Source: Rhizobium cauense | Lineage (GTDB): Bacteria; Pseudomonadota; Alphaproteobacteria; Rhizobiales; Rhizobiaceae | DNA length: 64,000 bases | NCBI RefSeq assembly: GCF_019511525.1 | Contig: NZ_JAEUAT010000006.1 | Span: 62,001 to 126,000 of the forward strand | Direction of reading: 5' to 3' | Part shown: positions 35,566 through 44,083 of the stretch, one piece after another | Numbering within the stretch: the stretch's first letter is position 1 | Layout: each line of letters starts with the position of its first letter | Made by a program: the position numbers and the translations under genes | Notes under the pieces: model-generated | What the model was told of the DNA's origin: nothing | Database searches by the model: none | What the model saw: the letters and a program-made list of their open reading frames with translations, nothing else

Positions 35566-37919
35566 GCATCCTCCCCTTGCTTTTCCGTGTCCTCGACGAT
35601 CTCGAGGCGGTCCTCGGTGCGCGATAGCCTGAGCACGACGAACTCAGCGGGGATGACCGGTGCGACGCCAATTTCCAGGATGAACTCGCCGCGGTCGTAA
35701 GCCGCCCGATCAACGATCTGGCGAACATAAAATGCCTCGTCAGCGGTGCGGCCCGACAACCGACGTTCATCCCATTCGGTTTCGAGAAAACCTTCCACCT
35801 GAGCAAACACGGCGTCATAGAAGATGTTGTTCTGAGGCTCGAACACTGCCCATTGCATGCCCCGGTTCAATGCCCGCTTCAGCCGGATGATCAACCGGGG
35901 GACGTTCAGGAAGCGCCATTGCGGATCACTCGAAAGGGTCCGAGCACCATAAATGCGGATGCCGCGCCCCAGGAACGATCGGATGCAGTTGATGCCGGCC
36001 GGGTTCAACCCTTCCTGCGCAGCTGAGTCGATCGAATGGGGCAGGCTCGAAAGCCATTGCAGCGGCATGTTCGCAGGCGCGGCCTGGGTTCCCCGGACAG
36101 AATCTGTTCTCGCAATGCAGCCCGCTGCATGACCCGAGGGCGGCACTTCGCGAGGCGCGCCGTTCGGCAGGGTGAGCGGGTCAGTCAGTTCGATCCAGGG
36201 GAAATAGAGTGCTGCATAGGAGCTGTCGAAACGCTGCCGCCAGGCCATGGTTGCATCAACATCATAGGGATCCGGCCGATCGCGCCAACGCGGCACGTCG
36301 ATCAGTGCGATGCGGTCACCACGCGTCTCGCAATGCGCTACGAGCGTCGATTGCATCGCCAGAACGTCGTCCAACGAAAAACTAGGGGTCGCCTCGATCA
36401 TCGGCGGCGGGGCAACGGGAGGAGCGGGCAACGCTGGGCAGAGGCAGCAGGGGTCGGTTTCCTCCTTTGGTGGAGGCGCTGTCATCAGAGCCGGCATCGG
36501 CTCGATCATGAAATCGGGCACCGCAAGGGTGGCCGGCTCGTCCACAGTCTCGAACACGCGGACACCGCGCCGCGTTTCCAGCGAAAGGTCTCCGACAATG
36601 GCATCGTGCGAGAGCATGGCAATCCCGTCGCGTCCTCCAGACAGAGTGCACAGGCCATTTGGCTGCAGGGGCAGTGTTGGATCCGGTTGCGCATAGTCCG
36701 ACCCGCCCAGACGGGAAATACGGATAAGCTTCGATTGCTCGTTGACCAGCGAAGCATCAGGATCAGCAAGCGTCGGCAGGTCGAGATCACCAAACGTCTC
36801 GGCGAGCTTCCCTTTCAGTCGCACCGACAAGGAGGTGACGTGACGACGCACCCGGATCGGGTTTGTGCCGTTGGCAGCCGCGACAAGGTCGAATGGCGCA
36901 GCCAGATCCGTATCCCAGAAAAGCCGACGCGTCTTCACGTCGACCGCAGCAATACGGCGACGAACAAGTGGAGCACCTACCTGAATGATTTCAACGATCG
37001 AGCCCTTGGCAAATCCCGTAACGGCCTCGACAGAAAGCCAATGGGGTTTGTCTGGTTCAAGGCACAGGCGTGAGCGGGCTTCCAGACCACGCGAGTGACG
37101 CACGGATACGGAAAGGCCGTCGCCCCATTGGCCAGGATTAAATGCTTCGATCGAGATGAGCGGCAGAGCATCCTCGTCATAGATCGTGCCGTTTGAAGCG
37201 CCGGCCCCGGCCGCAAAATTGATCGCCTTGGTCTGATCGAAGGCCGGATCGAGGGCTGCGTTCCAGACGATCTGATCTGCTGAGAGAGACTGAACGAGGC
37301 GGGAGCAGCGATGCTGGGAGAAAAGCGTAAACGGTTGCGCGATGTCGACAAGGGCATCCAATGGTTCGCGCCAACGGATTTCGTTGCCACCGGCGTTGAT
37401 GAACACTGGTTGCGCAAAGCATGGTCTCTTCCCGGGCTGACGTATGACCACCAAACGGTGTGCGGCGAAGCCACCGATGTCGGCAACAATGGTCGAGCCC
37501 CTGTCTGTCGGTTGCACGCCCGCAGCCGTGGTCGTGACCGCTTGGTCGGCGACAACCAGAGCTCCCGGCGAAATGCTTGCTGTAGACAAGACAAACGAAG
37601 ACGAATTGTCCGCTGGCTGAATGACCGTCGGATCAAGATCAAGGGCAGTGCGCACTTCGCTGGCAGCCACCCTCACGACATGGCACCTTTGTCCACCATT
37701 CTCGAAGAAGGCTCGCACAGAATAAGCGAGGTAAGCGTTCGGCAGAAAATTGCCAAAGATGTCGAGAAAGGCCGGCCAGCCGTCGAGGGCAACGGCCTTG
37801 TCGACCGGCCCCCTCTCGGCAATACCAACAAAACCAGCGACGTCCATGCGCACGGCAGCAAGCCCTTCCTGTGGACGGGGGTGCTCGACATAGACGCCGG
37901 GTGCATAATGGAGTGCCAT
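35562..37919 (-). CDS. Tail sheath protein 2, large form (Afp3/Afp4-like)
   Basis: 785-residue sheath protein. The N-terminal YAPGVYVEHP, VAGFVGIAERGP and AVRAFFENGGQRCHVVRV, and the C-terminal GIRIYGARTLSSDPQWRFLNVPR and ANRGMQWAVFEPQN (reads ALNRGMQWAVFEP) are sheath hallmarks. It is about 100 residues longer than the main sheath and holds a proline- and cysteine-rich insertion (APPPKEETDPCCLCPALPAP) around residue 480. Probably the baseplate-proximal sheath ring. Confidence 0.92.
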   Translation of the reverse strand: MALHYAPGVYVEHPRPQEGLAAVRMDVAGFVGIAERGPVDKAVALDGWPAFLDIFGNFLPNAYLAYSVRAFFENGGQRCHVVRVAASEVRTALDLDPTVIQPADNSSSFVLSTASISPGALVVADQAVTTTAAGVQPTDRGSTIVADIGGFAAHRLVVIRQPGKRPCFAQPVFINAGGNEIRWREPLDALVDIAQPFTLFSQHRCSRLVQSLSADQIVWNAALDPAFDQTKAINFAAGAGASNGTIYDEDALPLISIEAFNPGQWGDGLSVSVRHSRGLEARSRLCLEPDKPHWLSVEAVTGFAKGSIVEIIQVGAPLVRRRIAAVDVKTRRLFWDTDLAAPFDLVAAANGTNPIRVRRHVTSLSVRLKGKLAETFGDLDLPTLADPDASLVNEQSKLIRISRLGGSDYAQPDPTLPLQPNGLCTLSGGRDGIAMLSHDAIVGDLSLETRRGVRVFETVDEPATLAVPDFMIEPMPALMTAPPPKEETDPCCLCPALPAPPVAPPPMIEATPSFSLDDVLAMQSTLVAHCETRGDRIALIDVPRWRDRPDPYDVDATMAWRQRFDSSYAALYFPWIELTDPLTLPNGAPREVPPSGHAAGCIARTDSVRGTQAAPANMPLQWLSSLPHSIDSAAQEGLNPAGINCIRSFLGRGIRIYGARTLSSDPQWRFLNVPRLIIRLKRALNRGMQWAVFEPQNNIFYDAVFAQVEGFLETEWDERRLSGRTADEAFYVRQIVDRAAYDRGEFILEIGVAPVIPAEFVVLRLSRTEDRLEIVEDTEKQGEDA

Positions 37920-37925
37920 GGCCGC

Positions 37926-38372
37926 TTATCCCGTAACCGTCATTTCGACACGGTCGACGGCGATTTCGATCATCTCGACGGCGATATCGTTTGAGGTCGC
38001 GTTAAAGCCCGGGCCCTCCCATTTGGTGATGAAGCCGTTCTTGAAGCTCCAGCGCAGCTTGTCGGTCTGAAGTTCATCGGTCAGAACGACTGCGCCGTCG
38101 CGCAATCTGGCGCCGCCGTTCAGCACCTCCTTGTACCAGTCGTAGAGCTGCCCATCGGTGGTAATGCCGCGCTTCAGCTGAATGTTTGTGAATTTGCGCA
38201 GCCCGAACATCTTGCGGACGTGCAGGTTCTTCTCGTCGCCTTCCCGGTATTCGACCGGGTCGGTCTCGAATGTCAGGCCGCTGCATTCGCGGAACGCCGC
38301 ACCCGTCACGCCATCGATCTCGACGCGGAAATTGTAGCCGCGAAATGGATCGGGTCTTTCTCGCTCAGCCAT
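37926..38372 (-). CDS. Tail tube protein 1 (Afp1-like, gp19 family)
   Basis: 148 residues, typical gp19-like tube: PDPFRGYNFRVEIDGVTGAAF, FRECSGLTFET, TNIQLKRGITTDGQLYDWYKE and IAVEMIEIAVDRVEMT. It lies between the two sheath genes, as Afp1 sits next to Afp2, and is probably the main polymerising inner tube subunit. Confidence 0.95.
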   Translation of the reverse strand: MAERERPDPFRGYNFRVEIDGVTGAAFRECSGLTFETDPVEYREGDEKNLHVRKMFGLRKFTNIQLKRGITTDGQLYDWYKEVLNGGARLRDGAVVLTDELQTDKLRWSFKNGFITKWEGPGFNATSNDIAVEMIEIAVDRVEMTVTG

Positions 38373-38390
38373 GGGTGGCCTCCTGGGCTA

Positions 38391-40451
38391 TCACACCTCT
38401 TCGGTGAAGGAACCGCCGGCCCACTGGCCAATGCGGATGATGACAAATTCGGCAGGTTTGACGGGGCATAGCCCTATCTCCATGATCAGCCTGCCATTAT
38501 CGATGTCGTCCAAGCTCATCGTGTCGAAACCGCAATTGATGTAATAGGAGTCTTCCCTCTTCTCTCCGAACAGGGCACCTTCACGCCAAAGGCCGCCCAG
38601 GAAAGAATCGACGCTGTCCTTCAGTTTCGACCAAAGCCGCTGGTCGTTCGGCTCCAGCACGGCCCATTGCGTGCCGATCTCGAGCGAGCGTTCGATGAAA
38701 ATGAAAAGGCGGCGAACGGATAGATATTTCCAGTCGCTTGCCGAGGTAATGCAGCGCGCGCCGTAGATGCGCAGGCCCCGACCCTCGTTGCGGAAGTCAC
38801 GGAAGACGTTGATGTTGTTGGGCTGCGGGTTGAGCACCTCATGCTCGCCCTTGGTGACGATGGCTTCGAGATCCAGAATATTGCGGACAGTCTCGTTGCC
38901 GGGCGCCTTCCAGACACCGCGCTCATTGTCGACGCGGGCGCAAAGCCCGGCCATGTGACCGCTAGGGCCGATAGCGCGACGGTTTCCGGCCGCATCACGC
39001 ACGATAAGCCGCGGGTAGTAGATAGCGGCATACTTGCTGTCGAATTGCCGTCGCTGTGACTGAATGTCGTTCAAGCTTGGCGGGTTTCCGCCGCTGACCA
39101 AAGGATCGAGAAGCGCAACTCGGTATTTCAACCGCTCGCATTGCTCGATGAGCGCCTCCTGCACCGCTTGTTCGCCCCAGCCCGGTACGGCGATAATGGA
39201 GATGTCCTCCACTTCCTCGAGAGACTTGAGGCCGCTGCGCTTACCAGGTCCAAGATCCTGCCCGATGATGTTGATAGCGGCTGGTGGCGCATCAACGCCG
39301 GGCGTCGTCACTGTCAGCGAAAGACCATTGGCACCTGAAGGAAAGAAGAAGGGGTTTGTGGTGCCGGGCACAGCGTCGATGTGGATCAGCCGGGAGCGCG
39401 AATTCACCACGTCGGTGACGAATTTGCCCATGACGTTTTCCAACGTCAGACCACGATAGCTTTCCTGCAGGGCATCATAGGCAACTGTCAGCGAAAACTC
39501 GCAGACCGTGAAGATCGTGCTGGTCGCGCCGCCGACCGGATTGAGAGCATTCGCTGCAAGGACTGCTCCGTCCAGTTCAACGATGTTGCCGCTGACCGAG
39601 ACGACCTGACGGAAGAGCTTCGCGGTTGCCCCGTTGCCGCGATCAATCTCGACCCAGGCCTTCGGATAAAAACCGGAGGCGGATTTAAGTCGGATGCGAT
39701 TGGCACCGAGGTTTGCATCGTATTCGCCACGAGCCCCGTCTGTGTGCCCTGCCTGCACGACGACTTCGCTTCCCCAGGCGCCGGCATCTGCGGCGGTGAA
39801 CAGGATGCTGGCTGGCAGCGGCGCGCCTTCAGTTGCTTGCGAATTGTTCAAATTGTTGATGCGGGTGATTACCGCGGTCGACCTCGTCATAAACGAAGCC
39901 TTGCCGGCTGGCGTGATCGTTATGTTATTGTCCAGCGTCACCTCGCCTGTTGCTCGGTTGATGCCGCCAGCCGCAACTTGCAGCACGTTCGAATCGTAGG
40001 TTACGCCGTCCTCCACCATCTGCAGGCGGATCTCCTTGCCCTGTGCAAGACCGCGCAACGTTGCTGGCTTTATGATGTTTTGGCCGACCAGGGCATCCGA
40101 TCCCGGCGCGAGCCGCGTGATCATACCGCCAGCGGTCTGCGAGGCCGCTTTGACAGCACCGGCCCCGACGACACGCGAGACATAAAGGCGGCGTCCACCG
40201 TTGGCGAAAAAGCCCTCCGCCGCCAGGAACAACTCCTCCTTGCCGAGGACAGCTGGATCTGCGGTGAGCATCGGACGACCGAAGCTCTGCCGAAACTGCA
40301 GCATGTTGGTGACCAGCACTGGCCTGCCGATGGTCGGGCCGCGGGTCGTGTAGCCAACCACACCGGTCGTGCTTGTGGAGACGCCCTCAATGGAAGGCGG
40401 CTTCAGATCAACTTCCTCGAGGAAAACGCCTGGCGCTAGATACTCGGGCAT
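38391..40451 (-). CDS. Tail sheath protein 1 (Afp2-like)
   Basis: 686-residue contractile sheath subunit: EYLAPGVFLEEVDLKPPSIEG, GVVGYTTRGP and EGFFANGGRRLYVSRVVG at the N-terminus; GRGLRIYGARCITSASDWKYLSVRRL (split: GLRIYGARCI, DWKYLSVRRLF) and LIMEIGLCPVKPAEFVIIRI at the C-terminus. The variable middle domain is exposed on the outside. It precedes the main tube gene by 18 bases. Likely the major sheath protein. Confidence 0.95.
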   Translation of the reverse strand: MPEYLAPGVFLEEVDLKPPSIEGVSTSTTGVVGYTTRGPTIGRPVLVTNMLQFRQSFGRPMLTADPAVLGKEELFLAAEGFFANGGRRLYVSRVVGAGAVKAASQTAGGMITRLAPGSDALVGQNIIKPATLRGLAQGKEIRLQMVEDGVTYDSNVLQVAAGGINRATGEVTLDNNITITPAGKASFMTRSTAVITRINNLNNSQATEGAPLPASILFTAADAGAWGSEVVVQAGHTDGARGEYDANLGANRIRLKSASGFYPKAWVEIDRGNGATAKLFRQVVSVSGNIVELDGAVLAANALNPVGGATSTIFTVCEFSLTVAYDALQESYRGLTLENVMGKFVTDVVNSRSRLIHIDAVPGTTNPFFFPSGANGLSLTVTTPGVDAPPAAINIIGQDLGPGKRSGLKSLEEVEDISIIAVPGWGEQAVQEALIEQCERLKYRVALLDPLVSGGNPPSLNDIQSQRRQFDSKYAAIYYPRLIVRDAAGNRRAIGPSGHMAGLCARVDNERGVWKAPGNETVRNILDLEAIVTKGEHEVLNPQPNNINVFRDFRNEGRGLRIYGARCITSASDWKYLSVRRLFIFIERSLEIGTQWAVLEPNDQRLWSKLKDSVDSFLGGLWREGALFGEKREDSYYINCGFDTMSLDDIDNGRLIMEIGLCPVKPAEFVIIRIGQWAGGSFTEEV

Positions 40452-40482
40452 GGGCTGGCTCCTTCAAAGGAGGGGGCGCGTG

Positions 40483-41571
40483 TCATGGTGCCATCCTCCA
40501 GTCGAGTGTGGATAAAGGCTCGCTCCACCGCATCGGCACGGTTCGAGTAAGTGCACTGAAGCCAGCGGCACTTGCGCGAAGGACGGGCCTGCGCAGGCGA
40601 CTAATGCCCTGGATCAGGTAACGGCCAATAGGGTCGCAGACCACGCCCTGTCCGTGGAATGCGGGCGGCTCAGCGGCGTCGGTGATGGCGAGAACGTCGC
40701 CCGTCGGCGCCGCATCAAGCACCAGCACCGCCTCACCGGCATATGCCTGGCCGACGGGGGTTGCGTTTACCCCTGCGGGGGCACCAAGCGTGAAGGGAGC
40801 CGCCGGATCGTCCATGCGCACGCCGCGCGCAAGCGGCGCAGTGAGCGTCACCGTACCTGGCAGTGCAAGGTTTGCCGGGCTTGGAGAAACCGACTGGATC
40901 TGAGCAAAATGTGCCCGATGTTCCGGCCCGAACCGCAGTAGCTGATTTGCAGCAAGGTTCTGACGATCGTCGAGCAAGATCTCGACAGAGCCGGCGGGCG
41001 TCTCCTCCTTGGCGGCCTTTATCGGAACCGCCGAGGCTACGGGACTGACAGTCCTGCCGCGTATCGAGGCGGCCGCGCCAAGCGACCGCGCCAGCGGCGA
41101 GGAAAGCAGGATTGCGCGCTGTGGATTGGCAAGGGTTGGGCCGGCAAGTTCGATGCGTGCACCGGAAACGGGATTGCCGGTGGCGAGCTCGATAACGCGA
41201 CCGGACAGCGAAACCGGCAGACGACGCAGAGCGGTGTCTGTCATCTCCACCGGAAAAACCGGCAAAGCAGGAACGTTGACGGTTACGTCCAGATCATGAA
41301 AACCAACGGACGTTATGCCGACATCCAGTGCGTACGGGATAGTGTGGTCGACAAGCGCAACATCGGGATCGCCGGCCAAGGCGAAGTGCCCAACATTTGA
41401 CGACGCGCGCAAGAGAGGTTCATTGACGGTGACCACAAACGGCGCGGCAACCGGCAGCGGCTCGTCCGCGCAATCGTCAATTACCGCACCATGTGCCATC
41501 ACCTGCCAGACCGCTGAGCGCTCGCTGATGACGTCATAGACATGGCCGTTGCTGAGAACTTGAGCGTCCAT
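40483..41571 (-). CDS. eCIS-associated protein with carboxypeptidase-regulatory-like fold
   Basis: 362 residues. SGRVIELATGNPVSGARIEL and the later GRYLIQGISRLRRPVLRASAAGF are the two halves of a carboxypeptidase-regulatory-like (transthyretin-like) beta-sandwich, split by inserts. No catalytic motif is seen. I start at ATG 41569-41571, just past the previous gene's stop (41580) and with GAGG upstream; a GTG at 41583 adds four residues. Position between the terminator and the sheath is fixed within the operon but its role in the particle is unknown. Confidence 0.7.
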   Translation of the reverse strand: MDAQVLSNGHVYDVISERSAVWQVMAHGAVIDDCADEPLPVAAPFVVTVNEPLLRASSNVGHFALAGDPDVALVDHTIPYALDVGITSVGFHDLDVTVNVPALPVFPVEMTDTALRRLPVSLSGRVIELATGNPVSGARIELAGPTLANPQRAILLSSPLARSLGAAASIRGRTVSPVASAVPIKAAKEETPAGSVEILLDDRQNLAANQLLRFGPEHRAHFAQIQSVSPSPANLALPGTVTLTAPLARGVRMDDPAAPFTLGAPAGVNATPVGQAYAGEAVLVLDAAPTGDVLAITDAAEPPAFHGQGVVCDPIGRYLIQGISRLRRPVLRASAAGFSALTRTVPMRWSEPLSTLDWRMAP

Positions 41572-41579
41572 CGCTACCC

Positions 41580-42167
41580 TCACCGAACCGTTTCGATCGC
41601 GGTGTAGCGATCGGTCTTGACGAGGACAGGCGGTCCTTCAACCACCTCGCGGCGTGAGACGATGGGCACATATTGAACGACGTAGGTCGCGGATAGCTCG
41701 TAGGGCTCCTGCAGCGCGTGCCAGATACGCGTCAGTTCCTCGAGCGTGTGTGGTTCGAGGTGCAGCGACAGGGAATGCAAGCCGCTGTCTATCAACTGCG
41801 GCACCAGAAAATCCGCGGTAAGCAGCGCGTGGTCGTGCATAGCCTGCATCGCCAGCCCCAACAGACGCTGCTCGGTAAGTGTATCGCGCGCTAGAGGCGT
41901 AACGAGGTAGGTGAGATTGAGCGGTAGCGGCCGCTGCATGATACCAGGCGCGACACGCACGGGTGGCGCGTTGACCAGGTCCTCGACCCGGCTGACCTGA
42001 TAGAGCCAGAGTGAGACTATGCTTTGCTGCACGCCGGCGCGACGGATTTCCTTCGGCGATCTGAGGTCGATCTGCGTGCCGGCGAACGGACCGACATCGG
42101 TGATCACGGAGCGCAACAGGTTCTGCAGGCTCTGGCTGACGAAACCGATCCCCGATGCGTCCGCCAT
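41580..42167 (-). CDS. Tail terminator / cap protein (DUF4255, Pvc16/Afp16-like)
   Basis: 195-residue DUF4255 family protein: SLQNLLRSVITDVG, VSLWLYQVSRVED, LPLNLTYLVTPLARDTLTEQRLLG and DSGLHSLSLHLEPHTLEELTRIWHAL match the Pvc16 N-terminal domain. It caps the distal end of tube and sheath after the tape measure fixes the length. In the canonical Afp locus it lies at the other end of the operon (afp16); here it is near the start. Confidence 0.92.
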   Translation of the reverse strand: MADASGIGFVSQSLQNLLRSVITDVGPFAGTQIDLRSPKEIRRAGVQQSIVSLWLYQVSRVEDLVNAPPVRVAPGIMQRPLPLNLTYLVTPLARDTLTEQRLLGLAMQAMHDHALLTADFLVPQLIDSGLHSLSLHLEPHTLEELTRIWHALQEPYELSATYVVQYVPIVSRREVVEGPPVLVKTDRYTAIETVR

Positions 42168-42169
42168 CG

Positions 42170-42556
42170 TTACGCCTCCATGCCAATGCGGCCCTGCGCC
42201 TGCAATAGTGCAGTGCGCATGGCGGCCGAAGACAGAGGACTGATGTCTTTCACATAAGGCTGCAGCCAGTGGACAAATGCCATGCCCTGATGTGGTGTGA
42301 TTGCCAGCACACGCATCGTCGGCTGACTGATCAGCAGCCGCTCGAAGCGTGAGGGCGCGTTATCGTGCTCCTCATTGATCACAATCACCATGTCAGGGAT
42401 TTCTTCCGTCACACCGGCTTCGAGCGACACCTGGTCGGCCCTGCGCTCGACGATCTCGCATAGGGGTTCGACGGGCAGAATGCCCTTGACGATACCCGCC
42501 ATGATGTCCGGTACGTCGTACATGAGGATGCGAACGGGTTTCACGCTAGGTGCCAC
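42170..42556 (-). CDS. Receiver-like protein without phospho-acceptor Asp
   Basis: About 128 residues if started at GTG 42554-42556; ATG at 42523 and GTG at 42544 are alternatives, and the frame is open to 42667. The order of strands and helices (VKPVRILMYDVPDIMAG, IPDMVIVINEEHD, MRVLAITPHQGM, DISPLS) follows a response-regulator receiver domain, but the acceptor position after PDMVIVI is not Asp and no DNA-binding domain follows. It is two bases upstream of the terminator-cap gene and thus opens the eCIS operon. Likely a non-phosphorylated regulator or interaction partner. Confidence 0.65.
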   Translation of the reverse strand: MAPSVKPVRILMYDVPDIMAGIVKGILPVEPLCEIVERRADQVSLEAGVTEEIPDMVIVINEEHDNAPSRFERLLISQPTMRVLAITPHQGMAFVHWLQPYVKDISPLSSAAMRTALLQAQGRIGMEA

Positions 42557-42648
42557 TTCTATTTTGAGCCGCAGGCCCGCTTGAACATCTGGCAAGGATA
42601 GGCGGCGACAGCGCGCACTGTGAATGGATCGTCCAGGGCGTTCGTTGG

Positions 42649-42686
42649 GCCGGTTCGATTGGTCCACCGAGCAACGCCGAACCGGC
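42649..42686. repeat. Inverted repeat upstream of the eCIS operon
   Basis: GCCGGTTCG (42649-42657) and CGAACCGGC (42678-42686) are perfect 9-base arms with 20 bases between them, about 93 bases upstream of the likely start of the first eCIS operon gene. It could be an operator or a transcript leader hairpin. There is no T-run on the leftward strand right after it, so it does not look like a simple terminator. Confidence 0.45.
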
Positions 42687-42775
42687 TAGGCGTTCAGCAG
42701 GGCATGATGAACCGCGATCTGGACCAAATGGGCTATGTGAACTCGAGAGAGACCCTGACGGAGCGCTCACGAAAA

Positions 42776-42801
42776 CGCCCCGTTTGAGGACGGGGCGTTG
42801 G
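42776..42801 (-). terminator. Rho-independent terminator after the NarL-type regulator gene
   Basis: A perfect 10-base-pair stem, AACGCCCCGT with ACGGGGCGTT, encloses a 6-base loop. Read leftward, the stem ends in TT and is followed by TT (positions 774-775 of this kilobase), giving a short TTTT run. It lies 30 bases after the regulator stop at 42832, so the regulator is transcribed apart from the eCIS structural operon. Confidence 0.8.
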
Positions 42802-42831
42802 TGTTCGTGTCTCAGCAATGGATCTGGTGGT

Positions 42832-43518
42832 CTAGATCGAAGAGTGGTCCCCGTCCGTGGCCGGAGGCTGGCCGCTCAATAAAGCAGGCACCTGCGAACG
42901 ACGGCGCACGGAAAGCTTTTCCAGTATGTTGTGAACGTGGTTCTTCACTGTCGCGTCGCTAATACCCAGTCCGCGACCAATCTCCTTGTTCGAGAGGCCG
43001 CGCTGCATGAGGCTGACGATCTCGCATTCACGAACCGTCAGCCGTCCAGCCAGTGGGTGCTGCGATGGTGCGGGGGCGGCCCGTGCCACTTGTTCCAGGA
43101 GAAAAGCTGCGAACTTCGGAGAGCAATAGAGTTCTCCGCGCGCCGCATGCAGAGCAGTCATGATGATATCTTCGATCGTGCCGTCCCTTGGGATGTAGCC
43201 GCAAATACCGGCCCTGGCGCATGCCACGATATCTTCCCTGAGGTCCGAGACTGCAAAGGCAACGACCCGAACCTCGGGCCGACGTTCGCGAAGGGACCGC
43301 ACGATGCCAAGGCTGTCATGCATGGAGAGGTCCATGATGATGACGTCGGTGCGAGCGAATTCAAGCGTCGAGACAAGTTCGGGGGTTGGGGGACCGGCGC
43401 CGACCAGGTGGACTCGGCGGTCCTTTTCGAGCTGACGCGAGAGACCTTCCCTATAGAGAAGTACGTCGCTGAGAACGAAGACTTTCACCTGACAATCAGG
43501 CACAGCGGGCGTTTTCAT
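42832..43518 (-). CDS. NarL/LuxR-type response regulator
   Basis: 228 residues from ATG 43516-43518 (MKTPAVPDCQVKVFVLSD). A receiver domain (residues about 9-120) keeps an acceptor Asp in VIIMDLSM, but the first acidic pair is S-D rather than D-D and the conserved late lysine is Arg (YIPRDG). A LuxR helix-turn-helix follows (LTVRECEIVSLMQRGLSNKEIG, ISDATVKNHVHNILEKL). No partner histidine kinase is in the window. Location just upstream of the eCIS operon, same strand, suggests it controls that operon. An upstream ATG at 43533 is also possible. Confidence 0.9.
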   Translation of the reverse strand: MKTPAVPDCQVKVFVLSDVLLYREGLSRQLEKDRRVHLVGAGPPTPELVSTLEFARTDVIIMDLSMHDSLGIVRSLRERRPEVRVVAFAVSDLREDIVACARAGICGYIPRDGTIEDIIMTALHAARGELYCSPKFAAFLLEQVARAAPAPSQHPLAGRLTVRECEIVSLMQRGLSNKEIGRGLGISDATVKNHVHNILEKLSVRRRSQVPALLSGQPPATDGDHSSI

Positions 43519-44083
43519 GAGATTCTCTCTCATTAACTCTAGGCGGCTCGCATTACACCAACGGCGCAAACGCTCCCCTCCCGCTCAACAAGCGGGATAC
43601 CTGGCTATTCTTAAACTGCTGTTCTGACCTGCCCTCTTGGTCGCCCCTCCTGCGATACGGCATTCCCAGCCCGCGCCGCCCGCCAATAAAATAAAAAAGG
43701 AAAAACCAATTCGCCCGCAGCGCCGCAGAGTGCGACCGCCGGAGAAGGCATGCTGGCACTTTCAACTATAAGATGCTGTAACGGCTTCCTACTTTACGTA
43801 AAGTACCCCTTGAACGGGTTCCGATCAAGCAGCAAATCGATTAACGCGAAAAGTAAGTACCCGCAATCGACTGCGCCAGAGTCCGGAGCAACCTTCATTG
43901 TAGTTCACAGCATCCAATATATCGGCCGCTTTTCCTTTCCAAACATGGTGTAGGCGAAGAATTCACTGGAAAGTGGAAGGGACCATTGGCTATCGGTCAA
44001 CGCTGCCAGCCAATTCCTCGTTTTCTGTTCGCTGCCGATCGTATCGCTAGCTGACTGTCATCAGCTACCATCTGCAGGTCAGT
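43519..44083. other. Gene-poor region upstream of the response regulator
   Basis: About 560 bases with no convincing coding sequence. It should contain the promoter of the NarL-type regulator and the end of the transglycosylase transcript. AT-rich runs occur near 43685-43705. A perfect 16-base palindrome is listed separately; a 7-bp stem (44048-44067) without a T-run lies just after the transglycosylase stop. Confidence 0.5.
43790..43805. promoter_or_regulatory. Perfect 16-base palindrome TACTTTACGTAAAGTA
   Basis: The sequence equals its own reverse complement over all 16 bases. It sits in an AT-richer stretch about 270 bases upstream of the response-regulator start. Perfect AT-rich palindromes of this size are typical binding sites for dimeric regulators. 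Which protein binds, and whether this concerns the regulator gene, is unknown. Confidence 0.4.

Noticed and set aside
8061..42667. Interpretation as a Mu- or P2-like prophage
   Set aside because: No capsid, portal, terminase, integrase or lysogeny genes; AAA+ ATPase, DUF4255 cap and DUF5908-like genes are eCIS features.
8061..42667. Interpretation as a type VI secretion system
   Set aside because: No TssJLM membrane complex, ClpV, or VgrG-Hcp pair; gpD and gpV are separate and the ATPase is of the Afp15 type.
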